Positions 6,371 to 14,743 of a stretch of 32,541 nt of DNA are shown in pieces. This DNA comes from DAITPV01 sp050692555 (lineage in GTDB: Bacteria > Actinomycetota > UBA4738 > CALAEC01): NCBI GenBank assembly GCA_050692555.1, contig JBOGVS010000035.1:1-32541 (forward strand), in the 5' to 3' direction. Each line of letters opens with the position of its first letter. The stretch's first letter is position 1. A program made the translations under genes and the position numbers. The notes below the pieces were generated by a model. The model searched no databases. It saw only the letters and a list, made by a program, of their open reading frames with translations, and was not told the DNA's origin.

Positions 6371-7381
6371 ATGGCCACCATCTACTACGACAAGGACGCG
6401 GACCGGTCGGCCCTGGAGGGCCAGCGGATCGCGGTCCTGGGATACGGGAGCCAGGGGCACGCCCACGCCCTGAACCTCCGGGACTCCGGCTTCGACGTCC
6501 GGGTGGGGCTCCGCCCCGGGTCCCGGTCCTGGCCCCAGGCCGAGAAGGCCGGCCTTCGGGTGGTGCCCACCGCCGAAGCCACCGCCGAGGCCGAAGCGGT
6601 GATGATCCTGCTGCCCGACACCGCGCAACCGGCCTGCTTCGAGGCCGAGGTGGCCCCCAAACTGGCCGACGGGGCCCTCCTGCTGTTCGCCCACGGCTTC
6701 AACATCCACTTCGGGCGCATCGATCCCAAGGAGAGCGTCGACGTGGCCATGGTGGCCCCCAAGGCTCCCGGCCACCTGGTTCGCCGAACCTACGAGGAGG
6801 GTCAGGGCACGCCCGCGCTGCTGGCGGTGCACCGCGATTCGACGGGGAAGGCCCACCAGCGGACCCTGGCCTACGCGCAGGGGATCGGGACCACCCGCGC
6901 CGGGGTGCTGGAGACCACGTTCGCCGAGGAGACCGAGACCGACCTGTTCGGCGAGCAGGCCGTGCTTTGCGGGGGGACCTCCGCCCTGATCCAGGCCGGG
7001 TACGAGACCATGGTGCAGGCCGGCTATCAGCCGGAGGTGGCCTACTTCGAGTGCCTGCACGAGCTGAAGCTCATCGTCGACCTCCTGTACGAGGGTGGGT
7101 TCGGATGGATGCGCCACTCGATCTCCGACACGGCGGAGTACGGCGATTACACCCGGGGCCCGGTGGTGGTCGACCCGGAGGTCCGCCGCCGGATGCTTCG
7201 GATGCTCGAGGACATCCGCTCGGGAGCGTTCGCCGAAGAGTGGATCTCCGAGGCTGAAGCTGGGTTCTCCCGGTTCCGGGAGATGCGGGCCGAGGCCCGA
7301 TCGCACCCCATCGAGACCGTGGGACGGCGCCTCCGGTCGCTGATGCCGTGGCTGGACGCCAAGGAGGTCCTCGATGCCTGA
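6371..7381 (+). CDS. ilvC: Ketol-acid reductoisomerase, class I
   Basis: It isomerises and reduces acetolactate or acetohydroxybutyrate to the dihydroxy acids, using NAD(P)H and Mg. The 336 residues match the short class I form. The Rossmann motif VLGYGSQGHAHALNLRDSG lies at residues 22-40, followed by the cofactor loop GLRPGSRSW, whose Arg and Ser residues suggest NADPH. The knotted C-terminal domain has ETDLFGEQAVLCGG and CLHELKLIVDLLYEGG with the Mg-binding Asp and Glu residues. ATG 6371 follows GGGAGGAG. The end overlaps leuA by eight bases. Confidence 0.97.
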   Translation: MATIYYDKDADRSALEGQRIAVLGYGSQGHAHALNLRDSGFDVRVGLRPGSRSWPQAEKAGLRVVPTAEATAEAEAVMILLPDTAQPACFEAEVAPKLADGALLLFAHGFNIHFGRIDPKESVDVAMVAPKAPGHLVRRTYEEGQGTPALLAVHRDSTGKAHQRTLAYAQGIGTTRAGVLETTFAEETETDLFGEQAVLCGGTSALIQAGYETMVQAGYQPEVAYFECLHELKLIVDLLYEGGFGWMRHSISDTAEYGDYTRGPVVVDPEVRRRMLRMLEDIRSGAFAEEWISEAEAGFSRFREMRAEARSHPIETVGRRLRSLMPWLDAKEVLDA

Positions 7382-9011
7382 CCGGGTGTCTATCTTCGAC
7401 ACCACCCTGCGCGACGGCGAGCAGGCCCCGGGCATCGCCCTCAACGTCCGGGAGAAGGTGGAGATCGCCGAGCAGCTGGCCCGACTGGGGGTCGACGTCA
7501 TCGAGGCCGGGTTTCCCGCCTCCTCGCCGGGTGAGCTGGAGGCGGTTCGGGAGATCGCCCGCCGAGTAGCCGGGCCCACCATCGCCGGGCTGGCCCGGTG
7601 CGGCGTGGGCGACATCGACGCGTGTTGGGAGGCCGTCGGGCCCGCGCAGCGGGCCCGGATCCACGTGTTCATCGCCACCAGCGAGGTGCACATGGAGCAC
7701 AAGCTGCGGATGTCCCCGGCCCAGGTCCTGGAGGCCACCCGGGCGGGGGTCCGCCGGGCCCGGGGCTACACACCCGACGTGGAGTTCTCCGCGGAGGACG
7801 CCACCCGCTCGGACCCCGAGTTCCTCCTGGAGGTATTCGGGGCGGCGGTGGAGGAGGGGGCCACGGTGATCAACGTCCCCGACACGGTCGGGTACGCCAT
7901 GCCCCACGAGTTCGGCGAGCTGGTGGCCGCGGTCCGCCACGCGCTGCCCGACCACGTCACCGTATCCGTGCACTGCCACGACGACCTGGGGCTGGCGGTG
8001 GCCAACTCCATGGCCGGGGTGCTGGCCGGGGCCCGCCAGGTGGAGGTGGCGGCCAACGGGATCGGGGAGCGGGCCGGGAACTGCTCGCTGGAGGAAGTAT
8101 TGATGACCGTGGCCACCCGGGGCGCCGCGCTCGGACTGGAGACGGGGGCCAACCTCCGGGAGATCGCCCGGACCTCCCGTCTGGTGTCGATGCTCACCGG
8201 CTACCCGGTGCAGCCGAACAAGGCCGTGGTGGGGGCCAACGCGTTCGCCCACGAGTCCGGGATCCACCAGCACGGCGTGCTGATGAACCGGGCCACCTAC
8301 GAGATCATGGATCCTCGCGAGGTCGGCCTGGATGGGTCCCGCCTGGTTCTGGGGAAGCACTCCGGGCGCCACGCGTTCGCCGACGCCCTTGCGGCGCTGG
8401 GGTTCGAGCTGGCCTCCGACGACCTGGACCGGGCCTTCGCCCGGTTCAAGGAGCTGGCCGACCGGAAGATCAGCCTCTCCGACGCCGACCTGGAGGCCAT
8501 CGTGGCCGACCAGCTCGGTGCCGCGGACGAGGACGCCTACACCCTGGAGTCCCTCCAGGTGGCCGGGGGCACCCACCTGTCCCCGACGGCCACGGTCCGG
8601 CTCCGTCGGGACGGCCGGGTGCTCGAGGGCTCGGCGCTGGGAGACGGCATGATCGACGCGGCCTGCAACGCCATCCAGGAGGCCGCGCAGGTCCGGGGTC
8701 GCCTGGCGGCCTTCAGCGTGTCCTCGGTCACCGGCGGCACCGACGCGCTCGGCGACGTGGTCGTGCAGCTCGACGTCGACGGTCGCCTGTTCACCGGCCG
8801 CGGCGTGTCCGCGGACGTGGTGGAGGCCAGCGCCCGGGCGTTCCTGTCCGCAGTGAACCGGGCCATCCGCAGCGGGGCAGCGCGGGGGGTTCGGGGGGGT
8901 AGCCCGCCAGGAGGCGAAGACCGGTCTGGCGAGAAGGCGGGCGGACCCCCTGATCAAAAGGGCCGGCTCCCGGAGACCGAGGCACCAGCCGAAGGCCAGG
9001 AAGTGGCGTGA
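7374..9011 (+). CDS. leuA: 2-isopropylmalate synthase
   Basis: The enzyme condenses acetyl-CoA with 2-oxoisovalerate, the first committed step to leucine. The 545 residues begin with the DRE-TIM barrel: FDTTLRDGEQAPG, the metal-binding HCHDDLG, and GANAFAHESGIHQHG. The C-terminal leucine-sensing regulatory domain is at about residues 390-505. ATG 7374 has AAGGAGG upstream and overlaps ilvC by eight bases. The last 40 or so residues are a Gly/Pro/Glu-rich tail not typical of the family (usual length about 510-520). It begins at two G runs (8884-8889 and 8893-8899). Because the tail ends in a GTGA overlap with leuC, I treat it as genuinely translated. Confidence 0.95.
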   Translation: MPDRVSIFDTTLRDGEQAPGIALNVREKVEIAEQLARLGVDVIEAGFPASSPGELEAVREIARRVAGPTIAGLARCGVGDIDACWEAVGPAQRARIHVFIATSEVHMEHKLRMSPAQVLEATRAGVRRARGYTPDVEFSAEDATRSDPEFLLEVFGAAVEEGATVINVPDTVGYAMPHEFGELVAAVRHALPDHVTVSVHCHDDLGLAVANSMAGVLAGARQVEVAANGIGERAGNCSLEEVLMTVATRGAALGLETGANLREIARTSRLVSMLTGYPVQPNKAVVGANAFAHESGIHQHGVLMNRATYEIMDPREVGLDGSRLVLGKHSGRHAFADALAALGFELASDDLDRAFARFKELADRKISLSDADLEAIVADQLGAADEDAYTLESLQVAGGTHLSPTATVRLRRDGRVLEGSALGDGMIDAACNAIQEAAQVRGRLAAFSVSSVTGGTDALGDVVVQLDVDGRLFTGRGVSADVVEASARAFLSAVNRAIRSGAARGVRGGSPPGGEDRSGEKAGGPPDQKGRLPETEAPAEGQEVA

Positions 9012-10327
9012 GCCGGCAGACCATCACCGAGAAGATCCTGGCCCGAGCCGCGGGTCAGGACTCCGTGCGTCCCGGCGACCTGGTCATGGCCCGGGTGGAC
9101 CTGGCCATGGGCAACGACATCACCGCCCCGGTGGCCATCCGCCGGTTCCGGGAGCTGGGCGTGGAACGAGTATGGGATCCCTCCCGGGTGGCCCTGGTGC
9201 CCTCGCACTTCGTCCCGGCCAAGGACATCGCGTCCGCGGGGCTGGTCACGGCGATGCGGGAGTTCGCCCGGGAGCAGGACATCGAGCACTTCTTCGAGCT
9301 GGGGCGAGGAGGGATCGAGCACATCCTCCTGCCCGAGCAGGCCCTGTCGCTGCCGGGGATGGTGATCATCGGGGCCGACTCCCACTCGTGCACCTACGGG
9401 GCGCTGGGGAACTTCGCCACGGGGGTAGGCTCCACGGATCTGGCCGCGGTGCTGGCCACCGGGCAGATCTGGCTGCGGGTGCCGCAGTCGGTGAAGTTCG
9501 TGTACACCGGAGTGCCGGGGCCGTGGGTGGTGGGCAAGGACCTGATCCTCGCGGTGATCTCCCGGATCGGTGACGACGGGGCGTCCTACCGGGCCATGGA
9601 GCACACCGGCCCGGCCCTCCAGCACCTGTCGGTGGAGTCGCGGCTCACGCTCACCAACATGGCCATCGAGGCCGGGGCCAAGTCCGGGATCATCGCCCCC
9701 GACGAGGTCACGCTGGCCTACGTCCGGGAGCGTCAGGCCATCACGGGGCGGCACCGAGACTTCCACGTGGACGCCTCCGATCCCGACGCGGAGTACGTCG
9801 AGGAGCACGAGCTCGACGTGAGCGCGCTGGAGCCTCAGGTGGCCCTGCCGTCGCTGCCGTCGCTGGCTCGTCCGGTGTCGGAGGTGGACCCGGTGGCCGT
9901 GGACCAGGTGTTCATCGGCTCGTGCACCAACGCCCGGATCGAGGACCTCCGGATCGCCGCGCACATCTTCCAGGGGAGGAAGGCCGCCCCCACCGTTCGC
10001 CTGATGGTGATCCCCGCCACCCAGGAGGTGTGGATGCGGGCGAACGAAGAGGGGCTCCTCCAGGTCTTCGCCGAGGCGGGGGCCACGGTGTCCACGCCGA
10101 CGTGCGGAGCGTGTCTCGGCGGGCACATGGGGGTGCTGGGGCCGGGCGAGGTGTGCGTGTCCACGTCGAACCGGAACTACCGGGGCCGGATGGGCCACCG
10201 GGACGCCCAGGTGTACCTGACCAACCCCGCCGTGGCCGCGGCCACCGCGGTGGCGGGGCGGATCGTGCACCCCGAGGAGCTCGGCGTGGAGCCTCCGCCG
10301 TTCCTGCTCGAGCGAGCGCCGGCATGA
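9008..10327 (+). CDS. leuC: 3-isopropylmalate dehydratase large subunit
   Basis: With LeuD it isomerises 2- to 3-isopropylmalate, and in this operon presumably also citramalate to beta-methylmalate. The 439 residues correspond to the shorter LeuC/HacA-type form. The 4Fe-4S cysteines are seen in FIGSCTNARIEDL and TPTCGACLGGHMG. GADSHSCTYGALGNFATG is another family signature. GTG 9008 overlaps the leuA stop by four bases (GTGA), and the stop overlaps the leuD ATG (ATGA). A homoaconitase role is possible by sequence alone, but the context argues for leucine and isoleucine synthesis. Confidence 0.95.
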   Translation: MSRQTITEKILARAAGQDSVRPGDLVMARVDLAMGNDITAPVAIRRFRELGVERVWDPSRVALVPSHFVPAKDIASAGLVTAMREFAREQDIEHFFELGRGGIEHILLPEQALSLPGMVIIGADSHSCTYGALGNFATGVGSTDLAAVLATGQIWLRVPQSVKFVYTGVPGPWVVGKDLILAVISRIGDDGASYRAMEHTGPALQHLSVESRLTLTNMAIEAGAKSGIIAPDEVTLAYVRERQAITGRHRDFHVDASDPDAEYVEEHELDVSALEPQVALPSLPSLARPVSEVDPVAVDQVFIGSCTNARIEDLRIAAHIFQGRKAAPTVRLMVIPATQEVWMRANEEGLLQVFAEAGATVSTPTCGACLGGHMGVLGPGEVCVSTSNRNYRGRMGHRDAQVYLTNPAVAAATAVAGRIVHPEELGVEPPPFLLERAPA

Positions 10328-10890
10328 CCGGGTTCCGGTTCGAGGGTCCGGCCCACGTTTACGGGGACAACGTGGATACCGACGTGATCATCCCGGCCCG
10401 GTACCTGACCGCCACCGAGCCCGCGGAGCTGGCCAAGTACTGCCTGGAGGACCTGGACCCGGGGTTCGTGGGACGGGTCCGCCCCGGCGACCTGATCGTG
10501 GCGGGACGGAACTTCGGCTCGGGCTCGTCGCGCGAGCATGCCCCGCTGGCCATCAAGGGCGCCGGAGTGGCCTGCGTGGTGGCCGCCTCGTTCGCCAGGA
10601 TCTTCTTCCGGAACGCCATCAACGTGGGGCTGCCCATCGTGGAGTGCCCCGGTGCCGCGGACGGCGCCGAGACCGGGAACGTCTACCGCGTGGACCTGGA
10701 AGCCGGCGAGGTGCAGAACGTGAGCCGGGGGACGCATCTCGAAGCCACGCCGCTGCCGGAATTCATGCAGGACATCCTCCGCTCCGGCGGGCTGATGCCG
10801 TGGGTCAAGCGCCGGCTCGGTGACGGCGGCGGGGTCCGGGTGGGCGTGGCCGAGGGAGAGCCGGCTCAGGCCGACTGGAGGATGGACTGA
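10324..10890 (+). CDS. leuD: 3-isopropylmalate dehydratase small subunit
   Basis: The swivel domain of the LeuCD isomerase, 188 residues. VYGDNVDTDVIIPARYL at the N-terminus and GRNFGSGSSREHAPLAIKG, the substrate-contacting loop, are diagnostic. ATG 10324 overlaps leuC by four bases. The C-terminal 30 residues after the normal end are Gly- and Arg-rich. The stop TGA 10888-10890 overlaps the proposed CTG start of leuB. Confidence 0.95.
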   Translation: MTGFRFEGPAHVYGDNVDTDVIIPARYLTATEPAELAKYCLEDLDPGFVGRVRPGDLIVAGRNFGSGSSREHAPLAIKGAGVACVVAASFARIFFRNAINVGLPIVECPGAADGAETGNVYRVDLEAGEVQNVSRGTHLEATPLPEFMQDILRSGGLMPWVKRRLGDGGGVRVGVAEGEPAQADWRMD

Positions 10891-11936
10891 GCACCTATCG
10901 GCTCGGCGTGATCCCCGGCGACGGCGTCGGGCCCGAGGTGGTGGCCGAGGGCCTGAAGGTCCTGGACGCCGTGACGGACGGGTTCGGGTACCGGGCCACG
11001 ACGTACGACTGGGGAGGGGAGCGCTATCTGCGCACCGGCGAGACCCTTCCCGACGGCGCGATCGAGGAGCTCCGTTCCCTCGACGCCATCTACCTGGGCG
11101 CCGTGGGCCACCCCGACGTCCCCCCCGGCCCCCTGGAGCGGGACCTGCTGCTGCGGATCCGGTTCGAGCTCGATCAGTACGTGAACCTCCGGCCGGTACG
11201 CCTGTTCCCGGGGGTCACCACTCGGTTCCGCGACCTTCAGCCGGACGACGTTGACCTGGTGGTGGTCCGGGAGAACGTCGAGGGGCTGTACGCCGGCGCC
11301 GGGAGGTTCCACGCTCGGGGGACCGAGCAGGAGGTGGCCATCCAGGAGAGCGTGAACACCCGGCTGGGCGTGGAGCGGGTCATCCGCTACGCGTTCGGCC
11401 TGGCCGAGGGGCGCCGGAAGCACGTGACCCTGGTGCACAAGACCAACGTCCTGGCCTACGCCGGTGACCTGTGGCAGCGGACCTTCGACCACGTCGCCGG
11501 GGAGAACCCCGGCGTGGAGACCGCCTTCGCCAACGTGGACGCCTTCTGCGTCCTGCTCCTCGAGGATCCCGGCAGGTTTGACGTGGTGGTCACCGACAAC
11601 ATGTTCGGCGACATCGTCACCGACGTGGGCGCGGTGCTCCAGGGCGGGATGGGGGTGGCCGCGGGGGCCAACATCAACCCGCACGGGGTGTCGATGTTCG
11701 AGCCGATCGGCGGCACCGCCCCGCAGTGGGCGGGCACGGGTCGGATCAACCCGATCGCGGCCATCGCCGCCATGGGCATGCTTCTCGGCCACCTGGGGGA
11801 GTCGGAGGCCGCGGCCCGGGTGGAAGCGGGGATCCGGCTGGCGGTGTCCAAGATGGGGTCCCAGCTGGCCGGGGAGATGGGGCTCACCACCTCGGAGGTG
11901 GGGGACCTGGTGGTGGAGGGGGCCCTCGGTGACTGA
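10887..11936 (+). CDS. leuB: 3-isopropylmalate dehydrogenase, probable CTG start
   Basis: It oxidatively decarboxylates 3-isopropylmalate, and beta-methylmalate for the citramalate route. Motifs include VIPGDGVGPEV, YVNLRPVRLFPG, VVVRENVEGLYAG, VHKTNVL, TDNMFGDIVTDVGAVLQGG and FEPIGGTAP, with the Mg-binding Asp residues. The only ATG or GTG near the front is GTG 10908, which would delete most of the first beta strand (TYRLGV). CTG 10887 keeps it, lies five bases after GGAGG (10877-10881) and gives a CTGA overlap with the leuD stop like the other junctions in this operon. I therefore choose CTG; GTG 10908 is the conservative alternative. The length is then 349 residues. Confidence 0.88.
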   Translation: MSTYRLGVIPGDGVGPEVVAEGLKVLDAVTDGFGYRATTYDWGGERYLRTGETLPDGAIEELRSLDAIYLGAVGHPDVPPGPLERDLLLRIRFELDQYVNLRPVRLFPGVTTRFRDLQPDDVDLVVVRENVEGLYAGAGRFHARGTEQEVAIQESVNTRLGVERVIRYAFGLAEGRRKHVTLVHKTNVLAYAGDLWQRTFDHVAGENPGVETAFANVDAFCVLLLEDPGRFDVVVTDNMFGDIVTDVGAVLQGGMGVAAGANINPHGVSMFEPIGGTAPQWAGTGRINPIAAIAAMGMLLGHLGESEAAARVEAGIRLAVSKMGSQLAGEMGLTTSEVGDLVVEGALGD

Positions 11937-13503
11937 GCTGTACGACACCACCCTCCGCGACGGCGCCCAGATGGTGGGGCTGTCGTTCTCCGTGGAGGAC
12001 AAGCTCAAGGTTCTCCACGCCCTCGACGGGCTGGGGGTCCCGTTCGTGGAGGGAGGATGGCCGGGATCGAACCCCAAGGACACCGAGTTCTTCCGGGTGG
12101 CCAGGTCCGAGCCCCTTCGGCGAGCCACGCTCACGGCGTTCGGCTCGTGCCGGCGGCCGGGGGAACGGGCCCAGGACAGCTCGGTGCTGCGGGACCTGCT
12201 GGCGGCGGAGACCGAGGTCGTCACGCTGGTGGGCAAGGCGTGGGACGTACACGTGACCGAGACGCTGCGGGCCGCGCCGGACGAGGGACTGCGGATGATC
12301 GAGGACTCCATCCGGTTCCTGGCGGCCCGGGACCGCCGAGTGTTCTTCGACGCGGAACATTTCTTCGACGGCCACCGCTCCAACCCTGCGTTCGCCATCG
12401 ACTGCCTCCGGGCCGCGGAGGAGGCCGGCGCCGAGCGAGTGGTGCTGTGCGACACCAACGGCGGCACGCTGCCGTCCCAGATCGGCACGGTGGTACGGGA
12501 GTGCGCCGCTGCGGTGAACGCGCCACTGGGCGTGCACAGCCACGACGACGCCGGGTGCGCCGTGGCCGGCTCGATCGCCGCGGTGGAGGCCGGGGTGGTC
12601 CAGGTCCAGGGCACCGTCAACGGCTACGGGGAGCGGTGCGGGAACGCCAACCTCGTGACGATCGCCGCCAACCTCGAGCTGAAGTTGGGCCAGCTCGTGC
12701 TGCCCGCGGGTTCCCTGTCCCGCCTTACCGAGGTGTCCCGGTTCGTGGCCGAGGTGGCCAACCTGCCTCCCGATCCCCACCAGCCCTACGTTGGCCGGGC
12801 GGGGTTCGCCCACAAGGCCGGCCTGCATGCGTCGGGGCTGGCCCGCCGCCCCGGAGCGTACGAGCACGTCCCTCCCGCCGCCGTGGGCAATGAGGCTCAC
12901 ACCGTGGTCTCCGAGCTCGGGGGCCGGGCCTCGCTCCTCCGCAAGGCCGGCGAGCTGGGACTGGACCTCCCCGCCGGATCCGCGGAGGAGGCTCTGGCCC
13001 GGGTCAAGGACCGGGAGGGCCGCGGGTACACGTACGAGGCCGCGGACGCCTCGCTGGAGCTGCTCCTTCGCAACGGGGACGACTCGGTTCCCCGGTTCTT
13101 CGCGCTGGAGTCGTTCCGGGTGGTGATGGACAAGCGAGAGGGTGAGGAGACCGCCGCCGAGGCCACGGTCAAGGTTCGCGCGGACGGCCGCCGGGAGATC
13201 GTCACCGCCGAGGGCCGCGGGCCGGTGGGAGCCCTGGACAACGCCATCAGGTTGGCTCTGGGCGGGGTGTACCCGGAGCTGGCCGAGATCTCCCTGACCG
13301 ACTACCGGGTCCGGGTCCTGAACCCCGGCGAGGGAACGCAGGCCGCGGTCCGGGTCCTGATCGAGTCCTCGGACGGAGAGAAGGAGTGGTCGACCGTGGG
13401 GGTCTCGGACAACATCATCGAGGCCTCGTGGGAGGCCCTGGCCGAGAGCCTGGTGTACGGCCTCCTGCACCCCCGGGCCCGCGCCGAGGAGGCCGCGGGA
13501 TGA
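11929..13503 (+). CDS. cimA: (R)-citramalate synthase
   Basis: It condenses pyruvate and acetyl-CoA to citramalate; LeuCD and LeuB then give 2-oxobutyrate, so isoleucine can be made without threonine deaminase. The 524 residues match CimA of the Geobacter type rather than LeuA. YDTTLRDGAQMVGLSFSVED, the HSHDDAG metal motif, GTVNGYGERCGNANL and AGFAHKAGLHASG define the DRE-TIM family. The C-terminal regulatory domain ends with VGVSDNIIEASWEALAES. GTG 11929 overlaps the leuB stop by eight bases; the stop overlaps pheA (ATGA). Co-location with leuCDB supports the citramalate role over a second isopropylmalate synthase. Confidence 0.93.
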   Translation: MTELYDTTLRDGAQMVGLSFSVEDKLKVLHALDGLGVPFVEGGWPGSNPKDTEFFRVARSEPLRRATLTAFGSCRRPGERAQDSSVLRDLLAAETEVVTLVGKAWDVHVTETLRAAPDEGLRMIEDSIRFLAARDRRVFFDAEHFFDGHRSNPAFAIDCLRAAEEAGAERVVLCDTNGGTLPSQIGTVVRECAAAVNAPLGVHSHDDAGCAVAGSIAAVEAGVVQVQGTVNGYGERCGNANLVTIAANLELKLGQLVLPAGSLSRLTEVSRFVAEVANLPPDPHQPYVGRAGFAHKAGLHASGLARRPGAYEHVPPAAVGNEAHTVVSELGGRASLLRKAGELGLDLPAGSAEEALARVKDREGRGYTYEAADASLELLLRNGDDSVPRFFALESFRVVMDKREGEETAAEATVKVRADGRREIVTAEGRGPVGALDNAIRLALGGVYPELAEISLTDYRVRVLNPGEGTQAAVRVLIESSDGEKEWSTVGVSDNIIEASWEALAESLVYGLLHPRARAEEAAG

Positions 13504-14339
13504 GCGTGCATCCGCTTCCAACCCATCGCCCAAGGGTGGCGTACCAGGGCGAGCCTGGAGCGTTCAGCGAGGACGCCGTGGCCCGGCTGTTCCCCGACGC
13601 CGAGACCGAGCCGCTCCCCACGGTTCGGGCGGTGTTCGAGCGGGTGGAGATCGGCGGCGCCGACCAAGGTGTGGTGCCGCTGGAGAACTCCCAGGCCGGC
13701 TCGATCAACGAGACCTACGACCTCTTGGTCCGCCACGGGCTCCGGATCCTGGGCGAGGCCATCATCCGGGTGGAGCACGCGCTCCTCGGCCCGCCGGGGG
13801 CCTCCATCGGGGACATCCGCCGGGTGTACTCGCACCCCCAGGCTCTGGCCCAGTGCGAGGAGTTCCTGGTGGACCTGGAGGCCGAGATCGTCCCTCACCA
13901 GGACACCGCCGGAGCGGCCCGGATGGTCGCGGAAGCGGGAGACCCGGCCCAGGCGGCGGTGGCCGGGCGGCGGGCCGGGGAGCTCTACGGCCTGGAGGTG
14001 CTGGCCGAAGGGATCCAGACCAACCCGGAGAACTTCACCAAGTTCGCGGTCATCGGGTCGGGGGCACCGGTGGGCACACCCGACAAGACCTCGATCGTAT
14101 TCGCGGTGGCCGACGTCCCGGGCTCGTTGCACCGGTGCCTTGCGGGGTTCGCGGGAGAGGGGATCAACCTCATCAAGCTGGAGTCCCGGCCCCGAGGTGG
14201 CCGGCCGTGGCGGTACTGGATCTACCTGGACTTCGAGGCCGGCGCCGAGGACCCGGCCGCCCGCCGAGCCCTCGACGAGCTGTCGAAGCACACCAGCTTC
14301 ATCCGGATCCTCGGCTCATATCCCGCTTGGAAGGAGTAA
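13500..14339 (+). CDS. pheA: Prephenate dehydratase with C-terminal ACT domain
   Basis: It converts prephenate to phenylpyruvate for phenylalanine. Residues about 14-190 are the periplasmic-binding-protein-like catalytic domain, with VAYQGEPGAFSEDA, VPLENSQAGSINETYDLL and the catalytic NFTKFAVIG motif. Residues 200-279 are an ACT domain with the LIKLESRPRGG Phe-binding motif, so feedback inhibition is expected. There is no fused chorismate mutase; that activity is the separate aroH at 1090. ATG 13500 overlaps cimA by four bases, placing a Phe gene under branched-chain attenuation. Its 3-prime end overlaps a convergent gene by 41 bases. Confidence 0.95.
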   Translation: MSVHPLPTHRPRVAYQGEPGAFSEDAVARLFPDAETEPLPTVRAVFERVEIGGADQGVVPLENSQAGSINETYDLLVRHGLRILGEAIIRVEHALLGPPGASIGDIRRVYSHPQALAQCEEFLVDLEAEIVPHQDTAGAARMVAEAGDPAQAAVAGRRAGELYGLEVLAEGIQTNPENFTKFAVIGSGAPVGTPDKTSIVFAVADVPGSLHRCLAGFAGEGINLIKLESRPRGGRPWRYWIYLDFEAGAEDPAARRALDELSKHTSFIRILGSYPAWKE

Positions 14340-14703
14340 CGCTCCTTGAGGCAGCTTCCTTCGCGCGGAACTTCGCGATGTATTCGATCAGCTTCACGGG
14401 GACGGGCTGGGAGAGCGGGAAGCGGATCGTGCCCCTGCTGACCTCGTACGGGGCAAGGTCGTCCTTGAACGCCTCGACGAGCTGATCGGTTGCGGGATAG
14501 AGCGAGAAGTGCTTCTTCCACCCAGCGAAATAGATCACTGCGTCACCGTGCAGTTTGTACGTGGGGATCTGGTAGCTGATCACTTCCTCGGCTCCGGGCC
14601 CGGCCTTGCGGATGGTGCTGCGGACGCGCTGAAGGATCGCCTGCACGTCTTCGGGGTGCGTTGCGATGTACTCGTCGACGGACTTGAAATCGGTCTTGGC
14701 CAT
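14299..14703 (-). CDS. DUF1801 (YdhG-like) protein
   Basis: The 134 residues begin MAKTDFKSVDEYIATHPEDV and carry the pattern typical of DUF1801: EVISYQIPTYKLHGDAVIYF, then AGWKKHFSLYPATDQLV, then SRGTIRFPLSQPVPVKLI. The biochemical function of the family is not established. ATG 14703 has only a weak ribosome site (AAGGAA). The final codons run antisense into the end of pheA (14299-14339), so the two genes converge and overlap without a terminator. It is downstream of ilvE on the same strand with a 40-base gap. Confidence 0.85.
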   Translation of the reverse strand: MAKTDFKSVDEYIATHPEDVQAILQRVRSTIRKAGPGAEEVISYQIPTYKLHGDAVIYFAGWKKHFSLYPATDQLVEAFKDDLAPYEVSRGTIRFPLSQPVPVKLIEYIAKFRAKEAASRSVTPSKRDMSRGSG

Positions 14704-14743
14704 CGGTTCCTTGATTCCCGTGCTGCGATCTAGGAAGCTAAGA

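Noticed and set aside
8884..8902. A frameshift in the G runs ending leuA at TAG 8900
   Set aside because: The zero frame ends in a clean GTGA overlap with leuC, like the other junctions of the operon, so I keep the long frame and only flag the tail.
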